A stretch of 64,000 nucleotides of DNA, taken from positions 3,506-67,505 of the forward strand of contig CAZKIO010000023.1 of NCBI GenBank assembly GCA_964552795.1, written 5' to 3'. Of the stretch, positions 37,676 through 46,330 are shown one piece after another. Source of the stretch: JAEUHZ01 sp964552795 (GTDB lineage Bacteria > Planctomycetota > UBA1135 > GCA-002686595). Position 1 is the first letter of the stretch. Each line of letters opens with the position of its first letter. The notes beneath the pieces were generated by a model. That model worked only from the letters and a program-made list of their open reading frames with translations. It searched no databases and was not told the origin of the DNA. The position numbers were made by a program, and so were the translations under genes.

Positions 37676-37902
37676 ACCCCGCCCTGCGCCACCAGTTGCG
37701 GCACCTCGACGGCGCGATCCTCGCTCTGCTCGACGAGCGCGCGCGCCTGCTCGCCGGCACGGACGGCGACGACCCGCTGCGCCGCACCGCCGTCGACGAC
37801 CTCCTGCGCCGGCACCAGGGTCCGTTCCCCGCCGACGGCGTGGTCGAGCTGTTCGCGCTGGTCGACCGCCACTGCGCCGCGTTCCGCAGCGAAGCACCAT
37901 GA
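37672..37902 (+). CDS. Short chorismate-mutase-like (AroQ-type) protein
   Basis: Only 76 residues. The first helix (ALRHQLRHLDGAILALLDERARL) matches the start of AroQ chorismate mutases, which are about 90-100 residues. The segment that carries the catalytic Lys39 of the E. coli domain (the VGKAK region) appears to be missing, while a later helix (VVELFALVDRHCAAF) is kept. It is joined by 4-bp overlaps to trpA and to the DAHP synthase gene. In many Gram-positives an AroQ domain is fused to this type of DAHP synthase as a sensor, so a regulatory subunit is plausible. Catalysis is doubtful. Confidence 0.6.
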   Translation: MNPALRHQLRHLDGAILALLDERARLLAGTDGDDPLRRTAVDDLLRRHQGPFPADGVVELFALVDRHCAAFRSEAP

Positions 37903-38924
37903 TCCTCCAGCTCGCCGCGAGCACGCCCGAGGAACGGATCCGCGAACTGCAGGAGCTGCTCGAGGTCGAGGGCCTGCGCGTCCTGCGTTCCCGCGAACGC
38001 TCGCGCCCGATCCTGGCGCTGGCCGGCGCGCTGCCCAAGGCCTTGTCCGAATCGATCGCGCGCCGCCCCGAGGTCGAGGCGGTGCACAAGCCGATGGGCG
38101 AGCTCCTGCGCGTCGCGCGCGCGATGCGCGAGCGGCCGTCGGTGGTCGACGTCGGCGGCGTGCGCGTCGGCGGCGGCGAGATCGTCGTGATCGCCGGCCC
38201 GTGCAGCGTGGAAGGCCGCGAGGACGTGCTGGGCGTCGCGCGGCACGTGAAGCGCGCGGGCGCGCACCTGTTGCGCGGCGGCGCATTCAAGCCGCGGACG
38301 AGCCCGTACCAGTTCCAGGGGTTCGGCGTCGAGGGACTGCGGCAATTGAAGGACGCGGGCGTCGCGGTCGGGCTGCCGGTGGTGAGCGAGATCATGGACG
38401 CCGCCGACGTGCCGGCGTTCGTGGACCACGGCATCGACTGCCTGCAGATCGGCGCGCGGAACATGCAGAACTTCACGCTGCTGAAGGCGGCGGCGCGCGC
38501 GCGGCGGCCGGTCTTGTTGAAGCGCGGCCTGGCGGCGACGGTCGAGGAGTGGCTCTACGCGGCCGAGTACCTGGCGGAGGGCGGGTGCGAGGACGTGATC
38601 CTGTGCGAGCGCGGGATCCGGACGTACGAGAAGGCGACGCGGAACACGCTGGACCTGACGGTGCTGCCGCTGATGCGCGAGTGGACGCACCTGCCGATCC
38701 TGGTGGACCCCGCGCACGCGGCCGGGATCGCGCGGATCATCCCGCCGCTGTCGCGCGCCGCGATCGCGGCGGGAGCGGACGGGGTCGCGGTGGAGGTGCA
38801 CGAGAACCCCGCGGTGGCGCGCAGCGACGGACCGCAGGCTTTGTTGCCGGCCGAGCTGGTGTCCCTGGTGGCCGAAGCGCGCGTGATGGCCGCGGTGACG
38901 GGGCGGCGGTTGCACGAGAGTTGA
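37899..38924 (+). CDS. 3-Deoxy-7-phosphoheptulonate synthase (type I-beta, with N-terminal domain)
   Basis: A 341-residue DAHP synthase, entry enzyme of the shikimate pathway (PEP plus erythrose 4-phosphate). An N-terminal ferredoxin-like domain (about 1-75) precedes the barrel, as in Thermotoga-type enzymes where it mediates feedback by Phe or Tyr. Barrel motifs: VVIAGPCSVEG, LLRGGAFKPRTSPYQFQG, VSEIMD, QIGARNMQNF, LLKRG, ILCERGIRTYE, and the metal ligands in DPAHAAG and VEVHENP. Placement at the end of the trp operon puts flux into chorismate under Trp control. Confidence 0.93.
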   Translation: MILQLAASTPEERIRELQELLEVEGLRVLRSRERSRPILALAGALPKALSESIARRPEVEAVHKPMGELLRVARAMRERPSVVDVGGVRVGGGEIVVIAGPCSVEGREDVLGVARHVKRAGAHLLRGGAFKPRTSPYQFQGFGVEGLRQLKDAGVAVGLPVVSEIMDAADVPAFVDHGIDCLQIGARNMQNFTLLKAAARARRPVLLKRGLAATVEEWLYAAEYLAEGGCEDVILCERGIRTYEKATRNTLDLTVLPLMREWTHLPILVDPAHAAGIARIIPPLSRAAIAAGADGVAVEVHENPAVARSDGPQALLPAELVSLVAEARVMAAVTGRRLHES

Positions 38925-38967
38925 TGCGCTGATCCTGTCGTCGCACGCGCCGCACCGACACGAATCT

Positions 38968-38984
38968 GGTCGGGCATGCCGACC
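38968..38984 (+). terminator. Weak hairpin after DAHP synthase
   Basis: GGTCGG (38968-38973) and CCGACC (38979-38984) can form a 6-bp stem with loop GCATG. There is no U-run. It lies between the trp operon and the convergent zinc-ribbon gene, where a terminator would be expected. Confidence 0.4.
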
Positions 38985-38994
38985 CTGAAGGACG

Positions 38995-39375
38995 TCATCC
39001 GCCGGCCGCCAGTCGTGCTCGGAGCTCCTGGATCCGTGCATCGAGCCCGGGACTCGCGGGCCGGCTCTCCAACTCGCGAATGCGTTGCTCGAGTCGGTGC
39101 TTTCGACGCACGGAGTCCTTGATGCGATCCTCCGCAGCGCGAACGTGCCCCTGCGTGACTTGTTCACGCAGCCGATTCCATCCGGCAACGTCTCGCTTCG
39201 GAGGAATCTCGATCGTGGGTCCGAGGAAGTGACATGCCTTTCGACAGTTCGGACAACGAACGCGCCCGTTTCCCGTGCTACCGACGGTTCCCGGGTGTCG
39301 GAACGTGACGAGGCGCCACGTCCGCCGCCTTACGGCAGTCCTGCAGTCGAAGCACACCCACGTACCGTTGCACAT
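38995..39375 (-). CDS. Zinc-ribbon protein with C-terminal coiled coil, function unknown
   Basis: A 126-residue ORF. The N-terminal half has two Cys pairs that should bind zinc (VCFDC near residues 8-11 and RCPNC near 43-46). PPKRDVAGW follows, and then a helical, Arg/Glu-rich tail (from about residue 65) with repeated heptads ending in RARLAAGG. The ATG at 39375 starts just before the first Cys. A longer frame to 39711 overlaps the divergent dioxygenase gene and is a shadow. Base composition is less GC-rich than around it. Nucleic-acid or protein binding is possible but not shown. Confidence 0.65.
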   Translation of the reverse strand: MCNGTWVCFDCRTAVRRRTWRLVTFRHPGTVGSTGNGRVRCPNCRKACHFLGPTIEIPPKRDVAGWNRLREQVTQGHVRAAEDRIKDSVRRKHRLEQRIRELESRPASPGLDARIQELRARLAAGG

Positions 39376-39421
39376 GATCCACTCGATGGCGGACCGGCCA
39401 CCGCAGATGGACAATGGAACC

Positions 39422-40309
39422 ATGCACCGCAGAGACATGCTACGACTCCTCGGCTCGCTGCCCCTCCTCGGGGCGGCGTGCACGGAGCCCGGGCGAGGAC
39501 CATCCACCATGACGACACGCGACGATCGGAAGCCGGACCCTGCCCGCATGCCCGTCGTCTTCGCCGCGCACGGCGCGCCCATCCTGCTCGACGACGCGGC
39601 GTGCATGGGCGAGCTCGCGGCCTGGGCCCGGGCCATGCCCAAGCCAACGAGCATCCTCATGGTCTCGGCGCACTGGGACGCGCGGCCGACCACGCTCGGC
39701 GCGGCGCGCACCGTCCCGCTCGTCTACGACTTCCACGGCTTCCCCGAGCGCTACTACCAGACGCGCTACCCCGCCCCCGGCGCGCCCGAGCTCGCCGCGC
39801 GTGTCCGCGAGCTCCTGCGCGCTCGCGACATCCCCTCCACCGACGACCCCGCCCGCGGCCTGGACCACGGCGCCTACGTCCCGCTCGTCGCGATGTACCC
39901 CGACGCGGACGTGCCGGTCCTCCAGATCTCGATGCCCGGCCTCGATTCCGCGGCGCTGTTCGAGCTCGGCCGCGCGCTCGCGCCGCTCTCTGACGAAGGC
40001 GTGCTGATCTTCGGCAGCGGGTTCCTCACGCACAACATGCGCTACGCGTTCCAGCCCGGCGTCCCCGCGTGGGCGCGCGAGTTCGACGCGTGGGCGGCCG
40101 ACGCGCTCGCGCGCTTCGACGTGGACGCGCTCGTCGACTTCCAGGAGCGCGCGCCGGCGGTGCGCATGGCTCTCCCGACGTGGGAACACTACGCGCCCGT
40201 GCTCGTCGCCGCGGGCGCGGCGGCGGAGCGCGCGCCGGCAGTCAGCTTCCCGATCACCGGCTGGTGGATGGACGGCGCGTTCACGAAGCGTTCCGTGCAG
40301 TTCGGCTGA
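39422..40309 (+). CDS. DODA/LigB-family extradiol dioxygenase, predicted Tat-exported lipoprotein
   Basis: A 295-residue protein. The C-terminal 250 residues match 4,5-DODA (YgiD-like) dioxygenases: metal His in FAAHGAP (His50) and VSAHWD (His84), a third in GLDHGAYVPL, FGSGFLTHN, and an ending SFPITGWWMDGAFTKRSVQFG. Unusually, the N-terminus (MHRRDMLRLLGSLPLLGAAC) has an Arg-pair Tat-like motif and a lipobox with Cys20. Cytoplasmic relatives lack this. The start at 39422 was chosen for that leader; an ATG at 39509 would give the cytoplasmic form. GACAAT at 39409-39414 could be a -10. Confidence 0.8.
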   Translation: MHRRDMLRLLGSLPLLGAACTEPGRGPSTMTTRDDRKPDPARMPVVFAAHGAPILLDDAACMGELAAWARAMPKPTSILMVSAHWDARPTTLGAARTVPLVYDFHGFPERYYQTRYPAPGAPELAARVRELLRARDIPSTDDPARGLDHGAYVPLVAMYPDADVPVLQISMPGLDSAALFELGRALAPLSDEGVLIFGSGFLTHNMRYAFQPGVPAWAREFDAWAADALARFDVDALVDFQERAPAVRMALPTWEHYAPVLVAAGAAAERAPAVSFPITGWWMDGAFTKRSVQFG

Positions 40310-40334
40310 GCCTCACGCACGCACCAGCGGGTTT

Positions 40335-42086
40335 CTACGGCGCCCACGACACGAGCATCGCGTTCGTCAGGTTGAACGTCGCGCTCGTGCAGAACGCGGC
40401 GGAGTTGCGGTACCACACCTGGTACGCGCGCGTGCCCGGCACCGTGACGAGGCCGCGGACGTGCAGCGGCGGATCGCCGGCGTCGGGGCAGATCGACGCG
40501 CCGCCGGCGTTCGTCCGCGTCGCGAGGCGCACGACCGTCCCCGTCACGCAGCGCAGCCCGTCCCCGAACGGGACGCCCATGCCGCCCGCGACGAGCTGCG
40601 TCCCCTGGAAGTACAACGCCGAAGCGTCGGGCATGTCCGAGCCGGCGAGCACGAGCGTGTCGGCCGCGAGGCTCGCGGTCCCCTGCCGGTCCAGGCGGCC
40701 GCCGAGGCCGAGCGAGTTGGCGCAGCCGCGCCGCGCGCCCGCCGCGCTCGCGTTGTTGCACGGACACGGCGTGCCCAGGCCGTCGCCGTAGCAGATCGAG
40801 CCGCCGCTCGGATCCCAGCGCGCGAGGTACAGGCTCGCCGGCGGCCACCCGGCGACGTAGATCCCCTCGCCCGAAGCGGGCGCGAGGTGCAGGAAGTCCT
40901 CGCCGGCCGCTGCCGTGCCGTGGATGCGCGTCCAGGCTTCGCTGCCGTCGCGCTCGTGGCGCGCGAGGTACGCGCTGCCGATCGTCGTCGTGGCCTCGTA
41001 GGCCGTGCCGCACACGAGCACCGCTCCGCCCGCGCGCGCGAGCAGCTCGTGCGGGTGCGCCCGCGGCCGGCTGCGGGACCACAGCAGTGTGCCGGCGCCG
41101 TCGAACGCGTTCAGCGTGATCCCCGTGATCGCCATCGCATCCTGGTTCGTGGCGAGCAGCACGATCTCGCCCGTGTCCGTGACGACGACCTGGTTCGCGT
41201 CGCGCGATCCGTCGGTCGGCGCGCGCACCCAGAGCGGGTTGCCGGCAGCGTCGAACGCGCGCAGCACGGCCGCGTAGTCGCTCGCCGTGCGCTCCGTCGC
41301 GGCGACGAGCACGCGGCCCGCCCCGTCCACCGCGATCGAGCGGCCGGTCTCGGGGCCGCCGAGCGGGCCCGCGGACTCGCGCGTCCAGCGCAGCGCACCC
41401 GCCGGCGTGAAGCTCGCCACGAGCACGTCGCCCTGCGCTCCGGGAACCCACGCGCTCGCGCCGCAGGCGTACACGTTGCCGAGCGCGTCGAGCGCCACGC
41501 CAGTCGCCTGGTCGGAGAGTCCCGCGATGCCGTCCGCGGTCGCGACCCACAGGAGCGTGCCGGCGGCGTCGTACTTCCACACGCAAAGATCCGGGCTGCC
41601 GGCCGGCCCGTTCGACGCGCCCGCGAGCACGATCGAACCGTCCGGCGCCAGCGCGAGCGCGGCGACCTGGTCGATGCGGTTGCCGAACGGCCCGTCGTAG
41701 GCGCGCGACCACAGGAGGTTGCCCTGCCGGTCGAAGCGGTACAGCAAGACGTCCCACACGTACGTCGGCCCCACGAAACCCACGCGGCGGCCGGCCGCGA
41801 CGACGTCGCCGTTCGCGGCGACGCGCACGAACTGGAACGAGTCGTCGAGGCCCAGGCCCGCGTCGAGGGACGCGCTCCAGCGCAGCGCGCCCGCTCCGTC
41901 GTACGAGCGCACCACGGCGTCGGCGGGCGACGGCGTCGTGCCGACGGCCACGACCCCGTCGAGCGGGTCGGCGGCGATCGAGAACGCGGCGAGACCGGGG
42001 TCGGTCACGGTCCAGATCGGATCGAGCTGCGCCACGGCCGTGCCGGAGAGCGTCAGGGTGAGAACGACGGAAAGGGTGCGGTGCAT
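40335..42086 (-). CDS. Secreted beta-propeller protein with Cys-rich C-terminal domain
   Basis: A 583-residue protein with a signal peptide (MHRTLSVVLTLTLSGTAVAQ, start 42086). From residue 22 to about 450 it has repeated beta-propeller units of the SBBP/NHL kind (for example AADPLDGVVAVGTT, ALAPDGSIVLAG, ALDALGNVYACG, AVDGAGRVLVAA). The last 130 residues are a domain shared with the protein at 11962-13089: ICYGDGLGTPCPCN, GCANSLG, ALYFQGTQ, FGDGLRCVTG, and an ending YQVWYRNSAAFC then FNLTN and WAP. A TACCCT hexamer ends 13 nt upstream of the start. Role unknown, probably surface or extracellular. Confidence 0.82.
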   Translation of the reverse strand: MHRTLSVVLTLTLSGTAVAQLDPIWTVTDPGLAAFSIAADPLDGVVAVGTTPSPADAVVRSYDGAGALRWSASLDAGLGLDDSFQFVRVAANGDVVAAGRRVGFVGPTYVWDVLLYRFDRQGNLLWSRAYDGPFGNRIDQVAALALAPDGSIVLAGASNGPAGSPDLCVWKYDAAGTLLWVATADGIAGLSDQATGVALDALGNVYACGASAWVPGAQGDVLVASFTPAGALRWTRESAGPLGGPETGRSIAVDGAGRVLVAATERTASDYAAVLRAFDAAGNPLWVRAPTDGSRDANQVVVTDTGEIVLLATNQDAMAITGITLNAFDGAGTLLWSRSRPRAHPHELLARAGGAVLVCGTAYEATTTIGSAYLARHERDGSEAWTRIHGTAAAGEDFLHLAPASGEGIYVAGWPPASLYLARWDPSGGSICYGDGLGTPCPCNNASAAGARRGCANSLGLGGRLDRQGTASLAADTLVLAGSDMPDASALYFQGTQLVAGGMGVPFGDGLRCVTGTVVRLATRTNAGGASICPDAGDPPLHVRGLVTVPGTRAYQVWYRNSAAFCTSATFNLTNAMLVSWAP

Positions 42087-42275
42087 GGAGTCTCCGTCCA
42101 GGGTACGCGTCGCGCGTGGGGCCACCGGGACTGCCGGGCCCCGGGATCGCACAGGCCGGGGCCCCTAGGGGTTCGCGGGCGCACGGTTGACCCTCCCGGC
42201 CGTGAAAGAGGCCGACCGTGGCGGGACAGAGGGGTCATCGGCATCCCGTTCCCCCCTTCACCCCCGAGGTCCTCC

Positions 42276-43622
42276 ATGCACGCATCCTTCCGCAAGCTGT
42301 CCCTGCTCCCGGCCGCGTTCGCCGCCACGCTCGCGGTCGCTCCCCCGGCCGGCGCCACCGGCAGGATCGACGCCGCCACGCTCGTCTCCGCCCCGCAGGG
42401 CACGTTCAACGGCGTCGCGTTCACGCGCTACGAAGCCATGTTCCAGGGTGTCACGCCCAACAACCGGCCCTACCGCGTGCCGTGCCAGATCATCGCGCCG
42501 ACGCAGCCCGGCCAGGGCAGCGGCCTGCTCGTCTTCGATTGGCTCGTCAGCACCACGATCCTCACCACGGTCGGGCAGGAGCAGGCGGACGCGCGCTACA
42601 CCCTGACCGACGAGTTCCTGTTCGGCCTCGGCGCGTCGTACGCGACGGTCCGCTGCGATCCGGCGGGCATCGGGCAGCGCTCGCCGATCGCCGATCCGTT
42701 CCGGCCGTGGTCGGACGGGCTGCTCGACACGTCCTCGGAGTTCATCACCTCCGCCGGCGACGAGTTCCACATCGTCGTCGACTACGTCAGAGCGCTGCGC
42801 ACCGATCCTGTCGCCGTCGGGCTGCTCGGCCCGGTCCAGCGCAGGGCGGCGTTCAGCTACTCGGCGGGCGCGTTCCGGCTGCGCGGCCTCCTGCGGATGC
42901 CGATGGGCCGCGGCCTGTTCGACTTCTCGCTCGTCGGAGGTGCCGGCCAGGGCTACAGCCATCCGACCGGCAACGGAATCGGCTTCTCATCGGCCGAGAG
43001 GCCGCCGATGGCGGGAGCGGGCCTCGAGATCGACTTCCAGTCGGAGACCGACGTGCTCGCGCTCGACGCGCACCGGACGCGGCACGAGGAGCCGAACTAT
43101 CGCGTGTACCAGTTCGCCGGCGCGGCGCACCTGCGCGACGTCGACGCGGTCGAGTTCGGGCTCCCGAGCCCGCACACGGCCAACGTGGCCGACTGGACGC
43201 CGTTCTTCCGCGCGCTGTTCGTCGCCGGCAACCGCTGGTGCGACGGCATCGCGCCGCCGCCGAGCCTGTGGCTGGGCGCGCGGAACGAGGCGTTCATCGC
43301 GCGCGACGCGAACGGGAACGCGCTGGTGCGCTACGTCGGGACGCTGCCGGTGACCACCGAGGCGTACCGGCTGCCCGAGGTCGCCGTCGGTGAGAACCAA
43401 TACATCCCGCTCGATCCGGCCTTCGACGACGGCTCGTTCACGGGGTTCTTCCGGGTGCTCGCCGGAAGCCACATCGATCGCACGGCCACGTTCACGGACC
43501 ACGCCGCGTACGTGAACCAGGTGACGGTGCACGCGCGGGCGCTAGAGGCGCAGGGCTACCTCCTGGTCGCGGACGCCGACGCGATCATTGCTCGCGCGGC
43601 GTCGTCCTCGATCGGCTTGTAG
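42276..43622 (+). CDS. Secreted alpha/beta-hydrolase-domain protein
   Basis: A 448-residue exported protein with a signal peptide (cleavage near GATG, about residue 28). The body resembles the secreted alpha/beta hydrolase domain family (PF20091-like): a nucleophile-elbow-like FSYSAGA around residue 195, QFAGAAHL near 290, then CDGIAPPPS and a closing TGFFRVLAGS region. The elbow is SYSAG rather than GxSxG, so an activity claim is weak. It is divergent from the propeller gene and is followed by a strong hairpin, suggesting a one-gene transcript. Confidence 0.65.
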   Translation: MHASFRKLSLLPAAFAATLAVAPPAGATGRIDAATLVSAPQGTFNGVAFTRYEAMFQGVTPNNRPYRVPCQIIAPTQPGQGSGLLVFDWLVSTTILTTVGQEQADARYTLTDEFLFGLGASYATVRCDPAGIGQRSPIADPFRPWSDGLLDTSSEFITSAGDEFHIVVDYVRALRTDPVAVGLLGPVQRRAAFSYSAGAFRLRGLLRMPMGRGLFDFSLVGGAGQGYSHPTGNGIGFSSAERPPMAGAGLEIDFQSETDVLALDAHRTRHEEPNYRVYQFAGAAHLRDVDAVEFGLPSPHTANVADWTPFFRALFVAGNRWCDGIAPPPSLWLGARNEAFIARDANGNALVRYVGTLPVTTEAYRLPEVAVGENQYIPLDPAFDDGSFTGFFRVLAGSHIDRTATFTDHAAYVNQVTVHARALEAQGYLLVADADAIIARAASSSIGL

Positions 43623-43644
43623 GACCGAGGGTGGAGAGTCCGGC

Positions 43645-43678
43645 CGGCGCCGGCACCCGTTCGGGGGTGCCGGCGCCG
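43645..43678 (+). terminator. Perfect 14-bp hairpin terminator
   Basis: CGGCGCCGGCACCC (43645-43658) pairs perfectly with 43665-43678 around a 6-nt loop. It follows the alpha/beta hydrolase gene by 22 bp. Only a short T-run (CTTT) is found some bases later. Confidence 0.8.
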
Positions 43679-43746
43679 ATCGGCTTTGGCCCGGCGTGGG
43701 CCTGCCGCGGCGCCGCAGTCCCCATCCGAGCGTGGAATCGCCACGC

Positions 43747-43752
43747 TAGAAT
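43747..43752 (+). promoter_or_regulatory. Putative -10 hexamer TAGAAT
   Basis: TAGAAT lies 63 nt before the ATG of the propeller gene at 43816. The longer distance would leave a real 5' leader here, unlike the leaderless-looking starts elsewhere. Confidence 0.35.
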
Positions 43753-43815
43753 CACGACCCTGCACCGCTGACCGGGGCCCGTTCACAGGCCCCAACGCCC
43801 TCACCGAGTCTACAG

Positions 43816-45222
43816 ATGGCCACCCCCACAACCCTCGCACGCACGCTGTTCGCCGTCCTCCTCGCTCCGGCCGCGCTCGCGCAGTCGTTCACGATCACGC
43901 CGATCCCGCAGCAGGCGATCGACCTCGCCTGGGATCCGGTGCGCGCGAAGCTGTACGGCACGGTGCAGGGCACGACCGGCACGGGCGGCAACTCCGTCGT
44001 GGCCATCGATCCGTTCGCGCACACGGTGGGCACGCCGCTCTTCGTCGGCAGCCAGCCCTCCCGGCTTGCGATCGCGGACGACGCCTCCTACCTGTACGTG
44101 GCGCTCGACGGCGCGAACGTCGTGCAGCGCGTGGACCTCGCGACGTTCACGGCCGACCTCCCGATCTCGCTGGGCAGCGATCCGTTCTTCGGTCCGCTCT
44201 ACGCCGAAGACCTTGCAGTGCAACCCGGGAATCCGACCGTCTTCGCGGTGTCGCGCAAGCGCCTGGGGGTCAGCCCCAGGCACGGGGGGGTCGCCGTCTA
44301 CGAGAACGACGTGCGGCGCACGCTGACGACGCCCGACCACACCGGGAGCAACGTCATCGAATGGACGGAGGCCGCGGACACGCTGGTCGGCTACAACAAC
44401 GAGACCACCGACTTCCGCGTACGCACGATGCTCGTGAACAGCCAGGGCGTCGCGATCGTCCAGGCGCTCAGCACGGGCATCTCCGGGTTCGGGACGGACA
44501 TCGAGTACGCCGCTGGCGCGCTGTACGCGACCACCGGCGTCGCGGTGAACCCGCTGACCGGCCTGACGCTGGGCACGTACCCGGGCGTCGGCACGTCGGC
44601 GCGCGTGGCCGTGAACCCGGCGCTCGATCGCGTCTACTACCTCTCGGGGAACACGCTGCGCACGTACGCGCGTTCCACGTTCCTGCTGCTGGGCACGCTG
44701 ACCATCCCGGGCGTCCAGGGCACGCCGCGCAACCTCGTGCGCTGGGGCGCCGAGAGCCTGGCGTTCTCGACGACGCAGGGGCAGGTGTTCGTGCTCACGG
44801 GTGACGAGACCTGCGCGGGTTCGTGGTCGAGCGAGTGCAGCGCCACTCCGAACAGCTCGGGCGCGCCCGCGTCGATCTCCATCACGGGGAGCCTGCGCAT
44901 CGGCGAAGGCGATGCCGCGCTGGCCGTGTCCGGCCTGCCGTTCCCGACGCGCGGCCAGTTCCTGATGGGGCGCACCGAGTCGTTCATCCCGTTCGGCAAC
45001 GGGCACCTGTGCATCGACATGTTCGCCGGGATCCACCGCGTGCCGGGCCTCGCGTCCAGCAACGCCGCAGGGAACGCGACGCTGCCCATCCCCTTCACGC
45101 AGCTCGCGACGAGCTACGGCTTCCAGGCCGGGACGACCTGGCGCTTCCAGTTCTGGTTCCGCGACCAGGTCGGCGCCGGATTCAACCTGAGCAATGCCGC
45201 TGCGGCGACGTTCTGCCCCTGA
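43816..45222 (+). CDS. Secreted YncE-like beta-propeller protein with C-terminal domain
   Basis: A 468-residue exported protein: a signal peptide ending ALAQS (about residue 23), then a propeller (about 25-335) with blades such as AIDLAWDPVRAKLYGTV, LAIADDASYLYVAL and LAVQPGNPTVFAVS. The C-terminal domain (from TGDETCAGSW) holds two Cys, a SGLPFPTRGQFLMG segment, HLCIDMF, and the ending FQFWFRDQVGAGFNLSN with a terminal CP. It is a divergent relative of the C-terminal domain of the proteins at 11962 and 40335. Function unknown, presumably surface or extracellular. Confidence 0.78.
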   Translation: MATPTTLARTLFAVLLAPAALAQSFTITPIPQQAIDLAWDPVRAKLYGTVQGTTGTGGNSVVAIDPFAHTVGTPLFVGSQPSRLAIADDASYLYVALDGANVVQRVDLATFTADLPISLGSDPFFGPLYAEDLAVQPGNPTVFAVSRKRLGVSPRHGGVAVYENDVRRTLTTPDHTGSNVIEWTEAADTLVGYNNETTDFRVRTMLVNSQGVAIVQALSTGISGFGTDIEYAAGALYATTGVAVNPLTGLTLGTYPGVGTSARVAVNPALDRVYYLSGNTLRTYARSTFLLLGTLTIPGVQGTPRNLVRWGAESLAFSTTQGQVFVLTGDETCAGSWSSECSATPNSSGAPASISITGSLRIGEGDAALAVSGLPFPTRGQFLMGRTESFIPFGNGHLCIDMFAGIHRVPGLASSNAAGNATLPIPFTQLATSYGFQAGTTWRFQFWFRDQVGAGFNLSNAAAATFCP

Positions 45223-45257
45223 CCGGACCCGCTGCCCCGCGCGGCAGCCGGGACCGG
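45223..45257. terminator. Bidirectional terminator-like hairpin
   Basis: In the 55-bp gap between convergent genes, CCGGACCC-GCTGCC (45223-45236) pairs with GGCAGC and GGG-A-CCGG up to 45257. It has an A-A mismatch, one bulged C and a CCGCGC loop. It can act for both the propeller gene and modC. No U-run. Confidence 0.6.
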
Positions 45258-45277
45258 GGGAGAGCAAGTTCCCGCGC

Positions 45278-46330
45278 TCAACCTCCGGCCAGCACCCGGC
45301 AGGCCTGCGCTTTCGCGACCAGGCGCACGGCCGTGCCCGGCGCCAGCCCGAGTTCCTCGACCGACGATCGCGTCAGGCTCACCACGATCCGGGCGCCGCC
45401 GGCGTCGGCGTCGAGCCACGCGTCCTCGCCGTCCACCCGCAGCGCGGCCACGCGCGCGGGCAGCACGTTGCGCGCGGACGTCCGCGGCAACTCCCCCACC
45501 GCGACGATCACGTCTTCGGCCCTGAGCGCCACCAGCGCCGGTTCGCCCGCCACCGCGCCCGAGCCTGCGACCCGCAGATCCACGCCCGGCGCGATCTCGA
45601 CCCGCGTCCGGCCGCCCTCTGTCCGCGCGATTCCGCGCAGCACGTTCTCGAAGCCGACCTCGTGGCTCGCGCGGTCGGCCAGCACGCGCGCGGGCGGTCC
45701 CTGCGCCACCACGCGGCCGCGCTCGAGCACCACGACCTCGGCGCACAGCGCCTGGACCTCCGTCGGATCGTGGGACACGAACACGAGCGGCACGTCGAAG
45801 GCCTCCGAGGTCCGCACGAGGTGCGGGAGCACGCGCCGTCGCAACTCCCAATCGAGCGATCCGAACGGCTCGTCGAGCACCAGCAACCGCGGCCGCGACG
45901 CGAGCGCGCGGGCGAGCGACACGCGCGCGCGCTCGCCGCCGGACAGAGTCGTCACGGGGCGGTTGAGCAGCGGGCGCAGTTCCAGCACGTCGAGCGCGCG
46001 CTCCACCAGCTCGCTGCCGCCCGGCGCGGCGCCGAACAGGATGTTTTGGCGCGTCGAGAGGTGCGGGAACAGCAGGACGTCCTGCGGCACGTAGCCGAGC
46101 GCGCGCCGCTCGGGCGGGAGGTCGATCCGCTGCGTTGCGTCGAACAGCACAGTGCCCAGCGCTTCGATGCGGCCGTCGGCGGGCCGACGCCAGCCGGTGA
46201 GGCACTCGAGCAGGCTCGTCTTGCCCGATCCCGATGCGCCGAACACGGCCAGCGAGCGCGACGTCGACGCGATCGCGACGTCCAGGTCGAAACGCGCCAG
46301 CGGCAGGCGCACGCGCAGCGAGAGGCTCAC
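45278..46330 (-). CDS. modC: Molybdate ABC transporter ATP-binding protein
   Basis: A 350-residue ATPase: Walker A GASGSGKTS (about residue 32), signature LSGGERARVSLARAL, Walker B LLVLDEPFGSLD, switch SHDPTEV. The region after residue 230 is a TOBE/Mop-type tail (ENVLRGIAR, then VALRAEDVIVA, ARNVLPARVAAL), where ModC proteins bind molybdate. It starts with GTG at 46330, overlapping modB by 4 bp. Longer frames upstream run inside modB. Confidence 0.92.
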   Translation of the reverse strand: MSLSLRVRLPLARFDLDVAIASTSRSLAVFGASGSGKTSLLECLTGWRRPADGRIEALGTVLFDATQRIDLPPERRALGYVPQDVLLFPHLSTRQNILFGAAPGGSELVERALDVLELRPLLNRPVTTLSGGERARVSLARALASRPRLLVLDEPFGSLDWELRRRVLPHLVRTSEAFDVPLVFVSHDPTEVQALCAEVVVLERGRVVAQGPPARVLADRASHEVGFENVLRGIARTEGGRTRVEIAPGVDLRVAGSGAVAGEPALVALRAEDVIVAVGELPRTSARNVLPARVAALRVDGEDAWLDADAGGARIVVSLTRSSVEELGLAPGTAVRLVAKAQACRVLAGG

